64,000 nt of DNA from the NCBI GenBank assembly GCA_019055375.1, contig JAHQIW010005274.1:27333-91332 (forward strand), given 5' to 3'. Shown here piece by piece: positions 48,084 to 57,689 of the stretch. A program made the position numbers and the translations under genes. The stretch is from Parelaphostrongylus tenuis (Eukaryota; Nematoda; Chromadorea; Rhabditida; Metastrongylidae). Below the pieces are notes generated by a model. It did no database searches. It was not told the origin of the DNA and was given only the letters and a program-made list of their open reading frames with translations. Position 1 is the first letter of the stretch; each line of letters starts with the position of its first letter.

Positions 48084-48920
48084 CTAAAAGCTCTCTGTAG
48101 CAAAGGTTTGTAGCCGGTGTACTATATTTATGTGGTGGTTCAGTGGATTTGTGATGTATTGTGAAGGTTCAGTGGTTTATACGGGTTATAACAAACAATA
48201 GGATAGTACCAAATAATGGCGTGGTACCAAACAATGTGGTAGAACCAAACAACCTATAATATACATGCATTACTAAAATGATAATATAATAATAACATAT
48301 ATATGATCACGACATATCGTTATGCGAACATATGCGTGAGTCAATATGGGTGACCGACTGATGACGAGTATCGAGGACAGTGTTATGGCATATTGTAGCT
48401 GACGGTGTTATTGTAAATGATCATGTTATCGTAAGTGATGATGTTATTGCATATGACATTGTTATGACAATGTTATTGTAATTGACGATGTTATTGTAAT
48501 TGACGATGTTTCGTAATTGTCGAAGCATGACTAAGCGGCGGAGCCCATTTGGGATTGCTATGTTCGCCCCCAAGTAGAACACCGACGGCGGGATCCAGTG
48601 GGTGAGTATATAGTGTTAGCAGTGGGGTCGCTAGTGATTAGATATGGGCAGAATCCCTAAACCGCGGTGATGGGCCGAGCATAGCCAAAGTGAGTTTGCT
48701 CCGCCACGGAAGTGCTATGTTCCGCTCACAATTCTATTGAGTTCATGTAACAGTTGTATGAACGCAACCTTATGATACCAATTAGTTACACGATAACGAG
48801 ACTGTGTGAATAAAGCAATAATGGATAGATAATGAACTGAGATGAGGTGGTCCGGGTGATGTCAGACGACCGTACGGATGATGACCCGCCATCGAACTGA
48901 CTGTTGAGGTTGGTGGCAGC
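48084..48920 (+). other. Possible LTR-like region with tandem short repeats
   Basis: Contains imperfect ~20-bp repeats (48190-48260, ACCAAACAAT-type; 48380-48522, GATGTTATTGTAATTGAC-type), then less AT-rich sequence with AATAAAGC near 48808. It is followed by TTGGTGGCAGCTGGGTGCC (48909-48927), which could be a primer-binding site beside an LTR. There is no second LTR and no gag-pol, so the class is uncertain. Confidence 0.25.
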
Positions 48921-49099
48921 TGGGTGCCGCCCTCGTCACTTGGACCATTTCTGTCTAAGGTCCTCGAACCTCTGCGATACCACTTGCTCTCTAAAGTCGT
49001 GGACCATCTGCGCTGCCTAAATTATCATGTAATTCCCGAAAAGATAGCAAAACTTGCTATACTCTCAATAAAAGAAATTCTGATTGAAATGTTTCATCT

Positions 49100-49720
49100 T
49101 CGATTGCCATTCTACAGAGGAAATGATTCACAAGTATTCACTCTCAAATGGCTGAGAGGTGGAGTACAAGGTTCTGATTCCGGTCCACGATGAAACATAG
49201 AGCATCTTGCCAAACGATTTCGAAGTACATAGAACGGTTTATACGTGTGGAAAGCACCATAGAGTCGGAATTTTGTGGTTGACTCAGTGGAATGCCAAGT
49301 CCCCAATAGATCGACTGGCATATGGGTATTAACATTTTTCCATGAAGACTGCGTATGAAAATATAGAAGTACGGTCTCAATTACTTTACTAATCACAAAG
49401 CAAAGTTGGTCCCGTACGGTGAACTATTTCGAAAAACTACTGGTTGCCGCACTGTGGTCGACAATGAAGTCAGTTGGCTGACAAGAGAATGATATCACTT
49501 GGCTATCAAGAGAAAAACGCACTCACTGAAAGAAATTCATTGCAAATTTGTGTTTGTTGACGATAACGTTATCTTTTCGAAAAGTATAAGTAATGCAGAG
49601 GCAGTGCTCAATTGGCTTAAAAAAATAAATTGTCACGACTGCGCATTGGTAAGGAAACATAAGTGCTTCCAAGAAGCTCATAGCCAGATTGTGAGCTTTT
49701 CAAAGTGCGTGCCTCTGATT
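49100..49720 (+). pseudogene. LINE reverse transcriptase fragment, plus strand
   Basis: Near 49548-49600 the frame reads CKFVFVDDNVIFSKSISNAE, containing the YxDD-type box (FVDD) and following helix of an RTE-like reverse transcriptase. Upstream GGVQGSDS at about 49160 may be the degraded RG-V-R-Q-G-D-S motif. It is broken and inactive. Confidence 0.5.
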
Positions 49721-49769
49721 TTACTAAGACGATATCGCACTACCGTTGAACATATTCCTGTATCACGTA

Positions 49770-50040
49770 TCGCGCCGTTGATTACCGAGTGACTCAAGCA
49801 GGCACCAGTAAGTTTTTCATTTTTTCTGTCGCATGCAAGAGTAGTCCAGCGGATCTCGCGCTAGGAATTTGCTAGGAACTCATCTCTTTTCTCCAGGCTT
49901 TTCGTGATGAGTCGGACCTTCGGGTCAGTGGTCTTTCTCTGCTGCAGCTGATAATCTGAGGAGTCCACTCGCGATGTTTCTCGTTCATCGGTTGTTGTTA
50001 AAACAAATTACGTGTCACGGCCAACTTCACATTGTCTGGC
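49770..50040 (-). repeat. RTE LINE 3'-end fragment
   Basis: Aligns with 36190-36490 of the RTE in the same orientation (ACTCAAGCAGGCACCAG / ACTCGAGCGGGTACCAG; CGTTCATCGGTTGTTGTT / CGTCCATCGGTTGTCGTT). It is 5'-truncated and ends beside a TA microsatellite. Confidence 0.7.
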
Positions 50041-50055
50041 GTACAGAACGTATAA

Positions 50056-50058
<3 letters not shown>

Positions 50059-50097
<39 letters not shown>
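50059..50097. repeat. (TA)n microsatellite
   Basis: Alternating AT run of about 39 bases directly after the RTE fragment. Confidence 0.95.
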
Positions 50098-50098
<1 letters not shown>

Positions 50099-50250
50099 AC
50101 TTGATCGCGTAATTATAACAAAGAAGGAGAGCAACAATGTTTTCAATTGGGCTTGTCAGAGAAAGGAGGAATAGAAAATTAAAGCTCATTCCGTCAAGCC
50201 AAAGATCTTTTGGCGCTCTGTTATAAAGCTACGGTGTGAAGTTACTTACA

Positions 50251-50468
50251 TGGATAATTGGATGACCCTTCTTTAGTGATAGTGAGGGCTCCAGCATATA
50301 TTTCATGCGCTCCTCTCTAGCGCATTTATCGGCCTTGATGGTGGTCTCTTGCAAACATGGTGGCGTATGCAAGGCCCATTGCGTAATTCTGAATTTAATA
50401 ACTTCTGTGAATGCAAATAAGACACTTACATTCGCTTGAAATTCAACACCACTGTTCTTCTCGTCCAT
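50251..50468 (-). other. Possible single exon, unrecognised
   Basis: An open minus-strand frame from ATG (50468) ends right at a GTAAGTAA donor (50250). It encodes about 73 residues rich in Lys, Glu and Thr (MDEKNSGVEFQAN at the start, GHPIIH at the end). No homologous family is recognised and no downstream exon was found before the RTE fragment. Confidence 0.2.
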
Positions 50469-50993
50469 GCGTCATCTGCTTTCTTATTATTCAATCGGCC
50501 CATTCTGTTTCGCTATCGATGCACATCATTCTGAAGCTTAAGAATAAAACTGTTCTTGAAGATCTGTGCTGCGCAAACGTTGAGTGTCAACTAAGTTCCA
50601 GATGACTTTGTTCAAGTGATCTGTGGGTCATGTGCGCCATCTCGACGTATTCAAAGGATCAGTGCAAGATTCCGGTACATAGCAGAACCCGAAGAGGGCT
50701 GTTATCAAAAAGGTGGGGACCGATATTAGGGTCTCTTTGACGGCCGCTGTCTTCCTCTAGAGGCTCGAAAGCTGCGTATCCTGCTCTTTTACTTTTGTCT
50801 TATTTCTACTTCGTGCTGTGTTCTATGTTCAAAGAACGTTCAAAGAACACATACGAGGTTGTTTGCGCACTCGAGTCCAATTTTTCCTTTCGTTTCGAGT
50901 GTTTTCTTAAAAACGCGATGAAATTTTAACATATCTCGTAACTATTATTTGAGTCATCATGTCATGTAGTCTGATGTAGAGGTGGCTTATAGA

Positions 50994-51037
50994 GCCCGAT
51001 ACACGTGTTTCGACCTTGACAGTCTCATCAGTTGGGC
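50994..51037 (-). ncRNA. Hammerhead ribozyme, family 1
   Basis: On minus: stem I GCCCAA/TCGGGC (one A-C mismatch), CTGATGA, stem II GAC...GTC, GAAA, ACGT-closed stem III, GTA. The core is intact. Left member of an inverted pair. Confidence 0.75.
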
Positions 51038-51329
51038 GGTACCCTTTCGTCTTTTGCCGATACTCTCGGGGCGCTCAGTCCCTCCTATACTAGATGTAGG
51101 TGACGACGAATGTTTTACACCGTCCACTAAGCGAAACTGTCACCGAATGAAAAGTGTTCTACACTTGAAAGGTATGATATATTAACGATACCAGCCAAGA
51201 GCAATCGAGTGTACAGCACTGTCCATTGGGTGATATTTTCACTTAATGGGCGGTGAAAATGTCATCGTCGCCTACTCTTAGTATAGGGTGCTAAGTCCCG
51301 AGAGGATTGGCGAAAGACAAAAGGGTACC

Positions 51330-51373
51330 ACCCGACTGATGAGACTGTCAAGGTCGAAACACGTGTATCGGGC
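51330..51373 (+). ncRNA. Hammerhead ribozyme, family 1
   Basis: Stem I CCCGA/TCGGG, five pairs; CTGATGA; stem II GAC(T)...(G)GTC; GAAA; ACGT-closed stem III; GTA. The core is intact. Right member of the inverted pair with 50994-51037. Confidence 0.8.
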
Positions 51374-51512
51374 TCTATAAGCCAGCTCTACATCAGACTA
51401 CATGACATGTTGACTCATATAATAGTCGAAATTGGTAGTATTTTTAGTGCATTTCGCACTGTTATGATGTTTACAATATTTCTAAGAGAATTGAGTGGTG
51501 AGCAAAAACACG

Positions 51513-51584
51513 ACCTCAGGCGGGAATCGAACCCACGTTTCATCCTATCCGGGGACGCGTGCTCTACCACTACACCACTGAGGC
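51513..51584 (-). other. tRNA-like sequence, left arm of copy F
   Basis: Same 72-nt cloverleaf as 27890-27961, inverted, with acceptor CCTCAG/CTGAGG and an intact B-box (complement of GGAATCGAACCC). Confidence 0.55.
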
Positions 51585-51773
51585 ACATTTGCCCGACCAC
51601 TCATTCTTCAACATCTCAATGTTAGCTATCAGCCACCAACCTTTGACAGGTTTGGTCGGGTATGCGATTTCGCTTTATAAACCCAGTTGAGCTGACAGCT
51701 ATTCTAATTACTAACACTCGAAATTGATAGTATTTTTAGTGCATTATTGAAGAATGAGTGGTCGGGCAAATGT

Positions 51774-51845
51774 GCCTCAGTGGTGTAGTGGTAGAGCACG
51801 CGTCCCCGGATAGGATGAAGCGTGGGTTCGATTACCGCCTGAGGT
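51774..51845 (+). other. tRNA-like sequence, right arm of copy F
   Basis: Acceptor GCCTCAG/CTGAGGT, A-box region TGGTGTAGTGG, T arm GTGGG-TTCGATT-ACCGC. It reads outward to the right. Confidence 0.55.
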
Positions 51846-51879
51846 CGTGTTTTTGCTCACCACTCAATTCTCAATAATA

Positions 51880-52500
51880 GTTGCGAGACGAGATCGATTT
51901 GTTCACCTTTGCGCCATGGACTTTTATAAAGAGGGTCTTTACCTTCTTTATGCGTAGCCCAATTCCTTTTCCCACTTCGTTGAGGTCATGAAGATTATTT
52001 CTTTTCACTGGTACATTGCGAAAAGATGACGATGTCATCCACAAAACAAAGGTGCAATAGGAATTTTCTTTCAACAACTATGTCCGAACCGTCTCAGTCG
52101 AACGATTTCATCATCCAGTGTAGTGAGGTAGTGAACACCTTTGACGACATAGTGCTGTTTTGTCGAACCATTCTTTTTGTTATGGACATGGTGACAGTCG
52201 ATGGAAAAGCTGTATCTTTGTGCTCAGTTCCAATAGCACTCACCTAATGTGTGCATGCAGAACGGGTCTACACTTTGGTCGTCGAGCGTTAATAGAATTA
52301 CATTTGCTTTGACATTGTCAAGCGCTTTCTCATAGCCGATAAAAGTTGTGACAAGGGGCAGAGGGTATTCCTAACACAATTCAACAACCGGTGACACGGT
52401 TTTGAAATGATCTACAAAGTAGAATCTCTGCCGGGAACATTGCCTTCTCAATTAGTTGTAGACTCATCTGAAATATTCTGCATGCGTTGAATTACAATCT
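51880..52500 (-). pseudogene. RTE-like reverse transcriptase fragment, minus strand
   Basis: In broken frames the minus strand reads PLPLVTTFIGYEKALDNV (fingers/palm A region), VRQNSTMSSKVFTTSLHWMM (motif B region), FVDDIVIF (YxDD) and LNEVGKGIGLRIKKVKTLF. The order is right for a LINE reverse transcriptase. Several frameshifts are present and both ends are missing. Confidence 0.7.
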
Positions 52501-52792
52501 TTGCAATAGCTTGTATTATACACTCAACAACCATATTGGACGTAGTTACAATGATCACTCCTATCACTTCCTTGGAGGGATGATAGCGCTCGAAGTTCTC
52601 CACTGGCCTAAGTTTTTTTCTTTCTGAAGGTATGATCTCATGAGGTTTTTCCAGAAGTACATTTATGAGTATTTTCTTCTGTTAAGTCGTTTCGAGATGA
52701 TATTGATATTATTTATTGATTATTAGCGAAGCATAACAATGCAGTTAATAATGCAGCATGAATATTACAACAGTCTTGGTGGTTTAAGTTTC

Positions 52793-52830
52793 GGCAAGGT
52801 TCGCCATTTTCAGAGCATGGAAAGGTTAAA
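52793..52830 (-). ncRNA. Hammerhead-like motif in the left Penelope arm
   Basis: On minus: CTGAAAA in place of CTGANGA, stem II TGGC...GCC with GAACCTT loop, GAAAC, TTAA, then ACC. It resembles the short-stem-III hammerheads described in Penelope-like elements, but the cleavage-triplet U and one core base are changed. Confidence 0.35.
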
Positions 52831-52999
52831 TTGATTCGCAAACTATTGAATCAAAGGCCTTCATAACCCCAGCAGAAAACGTAAGAAATAAATTTTTGGG
52901 TCGCATAGGAAAAAGTTCATTTCAAAAACACTCACCGCTTAGATGTTTTAGGTCTTTCAATTAATCATTGAAGACCTGCCACTTGGAGTCTGTGCTTAG

Positions 53000-55203
53000 A
53001 TGAGACTGTGCCTGGCTCAGGTCGGGAATATTAGCCTGAGGTATGGTGCGAGGTCACGCATTGTTCCAGGCATTCCTCTTTGCGGTTCATTTTTGGGCCT
53101 TTGCTATGTATCCAGAAGGCTTCCAGAGTTTTACGCGTAGTTGATTTTGATTTCTGTGCAAGGACTGTGAATTTAACGTCAAAATGTGCTCCTTTATACT
53201 TCTGTTCCTAGTGCGTGCCTAGTGGGGTTTTTGGGTCGTAGTTACGTTTCCCAGCTGGGTGCTCTTTTACGCGGATGCAGAGTGGTCTACCCGTTTTGCC
53301 TATATATTCATCCCCGCATGCCTCGCAAGAGATTAGGTAAATTGTACTCTACCTCATGCAGTCGCCGTCTCTGCCGTTTGGGCAAACCTTGCAGTCGTTG
53401 GTTTCGCAGAGGCGATCATACAGTCGGTTGCGGACTATTGGCGTTCTAGTGTTTTTGGTAGTATCTCGACTACTATTACCGAATTATTTAAACCTGCTCT
53501 TTTTAAGCAGCGTTTAGCTGCACTTACTTCGTTGGAAATAAAGGGCAGGATGAATGGAGCTTTATCCTCGCCAGACCTTCCATAAAGGGGCGCCGAATTT
53601 CCTCTAATTCTAACCTGAGAAGCTCCTATCGTGTTGTAGCCATTAGAGATAGCTATTTTTTGCGCCAAGCTCAGGGACTCTACCTTATGTTCTTTTCCTG
53701 TGCACATTTTAGCAGCTGTTCGAAACATGTTTTTTATAAATGCTCATTTTGTGTACGAGGGATGAGCAGATAGGAAATGAACCAGGATGTTTCTGTTGTT
53801 TGGTTTGCGATACCATTTTGTGTTGTAGGAGTTTTTGGAGAAGTTAACTTGAAGGTTTGAAAATGGAAGCTACTTCGGCTTATGTTTCTCACGGGTGAAC
53901 GTTATGTACTCTGACTGACTATTTAACAACTCAAAACACTTGTCCATCTCCTCTCGTGTTGAACACATGACAGAGCAATCATCTGTATACCTACAGTAGA
54001 GTAACGGCAGGAGATCGATTATTGGGGCCTCTACTTTAGACATTAAAGCGATAGCAAGGGTCGGAGCTAGTCGTTGTCCCATTGCCAGCCCTCTGATCTT
54101 CGCAAAATAATTCCCAGACCATCTAAAGAAGGAGCAGCTTAGGCACTCTTTTAAGAGAGCCATGACCTGCTGAATGGAGAAGCCATGCATGTTCGTAGTT
54201 TTGGTGTTTCGTTAGAAGCTCGCATATGGCTTGCATTGCGGACTCGTTCGACACGTTTGTATAAAGAGCGGTCACGCAGAACGATTCCATTACGCAAGCG
54301 TTGTTGTGAGACGCGATGCGTAGACGATCCAAGAACATTTGTGTATTGGTAAGATGGGCTGGAATGTGTTTTAGTAGTTGAACTAGTATTAAGTTCAAAA
54401 GCTGATTATGGGTGTAACTTTGAATTTTGATGGATCAGTAAACGCAAATCATCAGTGCATACCAACTTATGAGTCTTAATAAGTAAGTACAAGACGGGGC
54501 ATGATGGTGGACTAAGTTTTAGTTGAGAGATAGCGGAAGGTTCTAAACCAGCCGAACTTGCTATTTTTACCCATTCATTCAACTTTCGATATTGTTTTTG
54601 AAATTCTTTATCAGATGATGGGCGATAGAGTGCAGTGTCCTCTAGGTGTTTTTTTTGTTATCTCAACATCCAAGTGATGCGGATTACCACGAATTCTCCT
54701 ACCTTATCACTAACTGATAGTCGAATGATTTTGGACTTTATTAGCTCCCGTATCTGTCGTATACCGTTTTTCTGCGTTGATGCTAGGTTATAGCTTAACT
54801 TTTTCGCGCGATAGTGATCAAGGATTCTAGGAGTTTCGTTTAAAAATATGCGAAAATTGATACCCACTTCATTATTAGGGCCTTGTTGCCTAATGAACGC
54901 TCGAGGAAAAGGTGGTGTTGGCAATGCTCCTACATTGCGTTATTGTTCGGGCCTGTTGGATGGTTCTAGTCTAGCCTTATGGCGGAGACGGTCCTGAAGG
55001 TCTTGCAAGTTGCACGCGGTACTACACAAGATTTCCTTAGAAATGGATTGCGCTAGTGAGAAACTTGGGTCCATTTCCAAGAGCGAGCGCGCACTATCGG
55101 GGAGAGTCATGCCTCCTAACACGGTGACCCTTGATGTTTCCGGCACATTATTGATGTTAGTTAGACTCTTAGGGCTTTCATCCCTCGCATGCAAAATGCG
55201 CAC
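53000..55203 (-). pseudogene. Penelope-like RT plus GIY-YIG polyprotein, broken
   Basis: Minus-strand order: N-terminal domain (55203-54940, MTLPDSARSLLEMDPSFSLA), linker (54924-54658), RT (54650-53870), then a GIY-YIG linker region (53728-53435) that stops early. RT motif A reads SFCVTALYTNVSNESA, with Cys where the catalytic Asp should be (SFDVT...). Motif C has YTDD. A one-base deletion relative to the right-hand copy (CGCCAATAGTCC against CGCCAATTAGTCC) stops the frame at 53435, before the nuclease. The copy is inactive. Such elements normally insert by combined RT and GIY-YIG nuclease activity. Confidence 0.8.
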
Positions 55204-55214
55204 TTATAAAAAAC

Positions 55215-55859
55215 ATGTTTCGAACAGCTGCTAATGTGTGCACAAGAAAAGAACATAAGGTAGAGTCCCTGAGCTTGGAGCGAAAAATAGCTTTCTCTAA
55301 TGGCTACAACACGATAGGAGCTTCTCAGATTAGAATTAGAGGAAATTCGGCGCCCCTATACGGAAGGTCTGGCGAGGATAAAGTTCCAGTCATCCTGCCT
55401 TTTATCTCCAACGAAGTAAGTGCAGCCATCAAACGCTGCATAGAAAGAGCAGCTTTAGATAATTCGGTAGCAGTAGTCGAGATACCACCAAAAACACTAG
55501 AACGCCAATTAGTCCGCAGCCGACTGTATGATCGCCACTGCAAAACCAACGACTGCGAGGTTTGCCCAAACGGCAGAGAAGGCGACTGCATGAGGTCGGG
55601 TACAATTTACCTAATCTCTTGCGAGGTATGCGGGGATGAATATATTGGTGAAACGGGTAGACCACTCTGCATCCACGCAAAAGAGCACCTAGCTGGGAAA
55701 CGTAACTACGACGCAAAAACCCCACTAGGCACGCATAAGGAGCAAAAGCATAAGGGAGCAGATTTTGACGTTGAATTCACGGTCCTTCCACAGGAATCAA
55801 AAACATTTACGCGCAAAACTTTGGAAGCCTTTGGGTACATAGTAAAGGCCCAAAAATGA
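55215..55859 (+). CDS. GIY-YIG endonuclease domain of a Penelope-like element (intact ORF)
   Basis: 214 codons, 5'-truncated so that only the C-terminal part of the polyprotein remains. Residues about 109-120 and 136-139 hold a Cys cluster (C..C and CEVC), as in the zinc-binding linker of Penelope proteins. The nuclease core follows: TIYLI (130-134), YIGETGR (143-149), and KEH (156-158) with the presumed catalytic Glu 157. The frame is open throughout, unlike the minus-strand partner. The first Met aligns with the start of the equivalent region at 53728, so it is probably an internal codon, not a true start. Immediately after the stop the DNA continues through the tail and the outer arm. Confidence 0.8.
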   Translation: MFRTAANVCTRKEHKVESLSLERKIAFSNGYNTIGASQIRIRGNSAPLYGRSGEDKVPVILPFISNEVSAAIKRCIERAALDNSVAVVEIPPKTLERQLVRSRLYDRHCKTNDCEVCPNGREGDCMRSGTIYLISCEVCGDEYIGETGRPLCIHAKEHLAGKRNYDAKTPLGTHKEQKHKGADFDVEFTVLPQESKTFTRKTLEAFGYIVKAQK

Positions 55860-56124
55860 GCCGCAAGGAGGAGTGCCTCGTAATAACGCGTGACCTTGCA
55901 CCATACCTCAGGCTAATATTCCCTGCCTGAGCCAGGCACAGTCTCACGTAAGCGCAGACTCCATGTGACAGGTCATCAATGATTAGTTGAAAGACCTAAA
56001 ACATCTGAGCGATGAGTGTTTTTAAAATGAAATTTTTCCTATGCGACCCAAAAATTTATTTCTTACGTTTTCTGCTGGGGTTATGAAAGCCTTTGATTCA
56101 ACAATTTGCGAATCAATTTGACCT

Positions 56125-56165
56125 TTCCAGACTCTGAAGATAGCGAACCTTGCCGAAACTTAAGC
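56125..56165 (+). ncRNA. Hammerhead-like motif in the right Penelope arm
   Basis: CTGAAGA (fits CTGANGA), TAGC...GCC with GAACCTT, GAAAC, TTAA, GCC. The U of the cleavage triplet is C. It is the inverted partner of 52793-52830. Confidence 0.4.
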
Positions 56166-56299
56166 CACCACGACTGTTGTAATATTCATGCTGCATTATT
56201 AACTGCAATGTTATATGCTTCGCTGAAATCCAATAAACAATATCAATAACACCTCGGAGCGGCTAAACAGAAGAAGATACTCATCTATTCAAACTATGC

Positions 56300-57440
56300 C
56301 GAGGTTAATAGAGTTGGTCCTGGAATTTATTTCTTCACTGATAAACGTCACTCTATGGAATAGGAAGATGTAGTCGATCCCACACTAGTCTGCCTCCAAG
56401 TGTCTCGTATATTGGAGTGCTCTAATTTGGTGCTTGAGTCACAGTACAGATATGCACGTAGTAAATGTGACACGGCTTTAAACTCAAGGAATCCCGTTTC
56501 GAGAACAATCAATGGAGGAAATTGCAAATATGATAAGCAAGAACATCGTAACCAATAAACTGAGATTTCTTGGTTTCCAATGTATCAGTTCTTTTCAGCA
56601 AAGATTATCGCCAGATGATCGACAAACACTTGCTGTTTGGACGCATCAGAAAAATGTTCTGCAATCAGTAACAGTGCATATGTTATCATGAAGTAGGTTC
56701 TTCGAAAACCTTAATTTTCCTTCTCAAAAGAAACGATATCATTTCAGAGAAAGAATGGGCAGCGTGATAAAATCCTAAACACATGAAAGAGTTGTTTGGA
56801 TTTGATATGGTACGGTCACTACTGAATAAAAATGGGCACATGATTGTACGAGGATCTTTAAACAAGATGATTAGAGAGCAATTCCCTATTTCGAATTTCA
56901 TGTAATTTGTTTCGTAAAGATAAATCTTCCGAGAAATGTTTATGATAAGAAATCAAACAGCATGAGTTTTTCGTTAAAATTCATATTGGCACTACCGGAA
57001 GCCTTTTATTTAAACTATCACCAAGAAATAAACTCTAAAATGGTAAGTTGCCTCGCTGCCAGCGACTTGCGGACTACGTCCACCCATTCATCACCGATGG
57101 TGCTGGGCATTCGCCCATTCACAAACAATAGCAGGGTGTGAATGACCACGATTACGGATCAAAATCGAATTTTCAATAATCTCGCAAGCACAAAACTGGC
57201 AAGATTTCGTCTTTCAGCATAGTGAACATTGTGTCCTAAAACTTCGCAGAGTACCGTTGGTGGAGCAATAAGACAATCTGAATCTCAAATTTCAAACAAA
57301 CAATCGATCTGAAGAAAAACTTCTATTTGCATGAACCACTATGAAGTTAATCAGATTTAATTGAAATTGCCTAACAACGCTATTCAAGTATGCGCCATCA
57401 GCTGAACACATTTTTGTCATTCATCAGGCAACAAATAAAG
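56300..57440. other. No recognisable gene
   Basis: AT-rich; only short shadow frames. Nothing class-specific was seen. Confidence 0.4.
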
Positions 57441-57475
57441 AGCACAATTTTCTGAGCTTTCTTTGGGGCCCAGAT

Positions 57476-57640
57476 TTGTCCCTAGTTGCCGGATCTTGGC
57501 CGCTTAACAAAGCCAATTCGCTGCTCTACGAGTGCAAATTAGGACGCGATGCACAGACCGCCTCCACGCACATTAATCTTGGGAAGTTTCAAGGATTTGT
57601 GTTAAAGAGAGCGAGGTTCGGTTCTTTATTGAATTTTCAA
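57476..57640 (+). pseudogene. Possible CAP-domain exon remnant
   Basis: The frame reads PLNKANSLLYECKLGRDAQTAS, close to the N-x-L-x-Y-x-C-x-L-E-x-x-A-Q helix of strongylid CAP proteins. No further CAP motifs (Cys-rich hinge, H-N) were found nearby, so it may be a lone fossil exon or chance. Confidence 0.25.
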
Positions 57641-57689
57641 ACCTCATCCTACTTTAAGGCAGCTCATGGATTCAGTAGTTAGAATCTAG

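Larger units (their letters stand above)
50884..51440. mobile_element. Palindromic hammerhead element, family 1, two ribozymes
   Basis: Left arm (50884-51060) and right arm (51290-51440) are inverted copies, including CCTGATGTAGA.GGCTTATAGAGCCCGATACACGTG-type sequence in both orientations. Each carries a hammerhead with cleavage sites facing outward. Flanking AAGTGTTCTACACTTGAAAGG and GAGTGTACAGCACTG are shared with the element at 43860. Confidence 0.75.
51486..51872. mobile_element. Palindromic tRNA-like element, subfamily 2, copy F
   Basis: Terminal inverted repeats GAGAATTGAG...CTCAATTCTC (with GTGGTGAGCAAAAACACG next to them). Arms carry 72-nt tRNA-like sequences at 51513-51584 (minus) and 51774-51845 (plus). 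The central spacer is the reverse complement of the spacer in copy E. Near-identity of arms suggests recent activity or gene conversion. Confidence 0.8.
52670..56290. mobile_element. Penelope-like element in inverted arrangement
   Basis: A minus-strand Penelope-like coding region (55203 down to about 53000) and a plus-strand 5'-truncated copy (55205-55860) share inverted outer arms. CAGGCTAATATTCCC / its complement, GCAATGTTATATGCTTCGCT / its complement, and CTTTGATTCAACAATTTGCG / its complement flank both sides, to about 52670 and 56290. The outer parts may be the pseudo-LTRs; each contains a hammerhead-like motif (52793-52830 minus, 56125-56165 plus). Confidence 0.8.

Noticed and set aside
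48407..48522. CRISPR-like array
   Set aside because: Repeats are short, imperfect and contiguous without unique spacers, in a eukaryotic context.
53186..53449. 87-codon plus-strand frame in the left Penelope arm
   Set aside because: Antisense of the GIY-YIG coding region.
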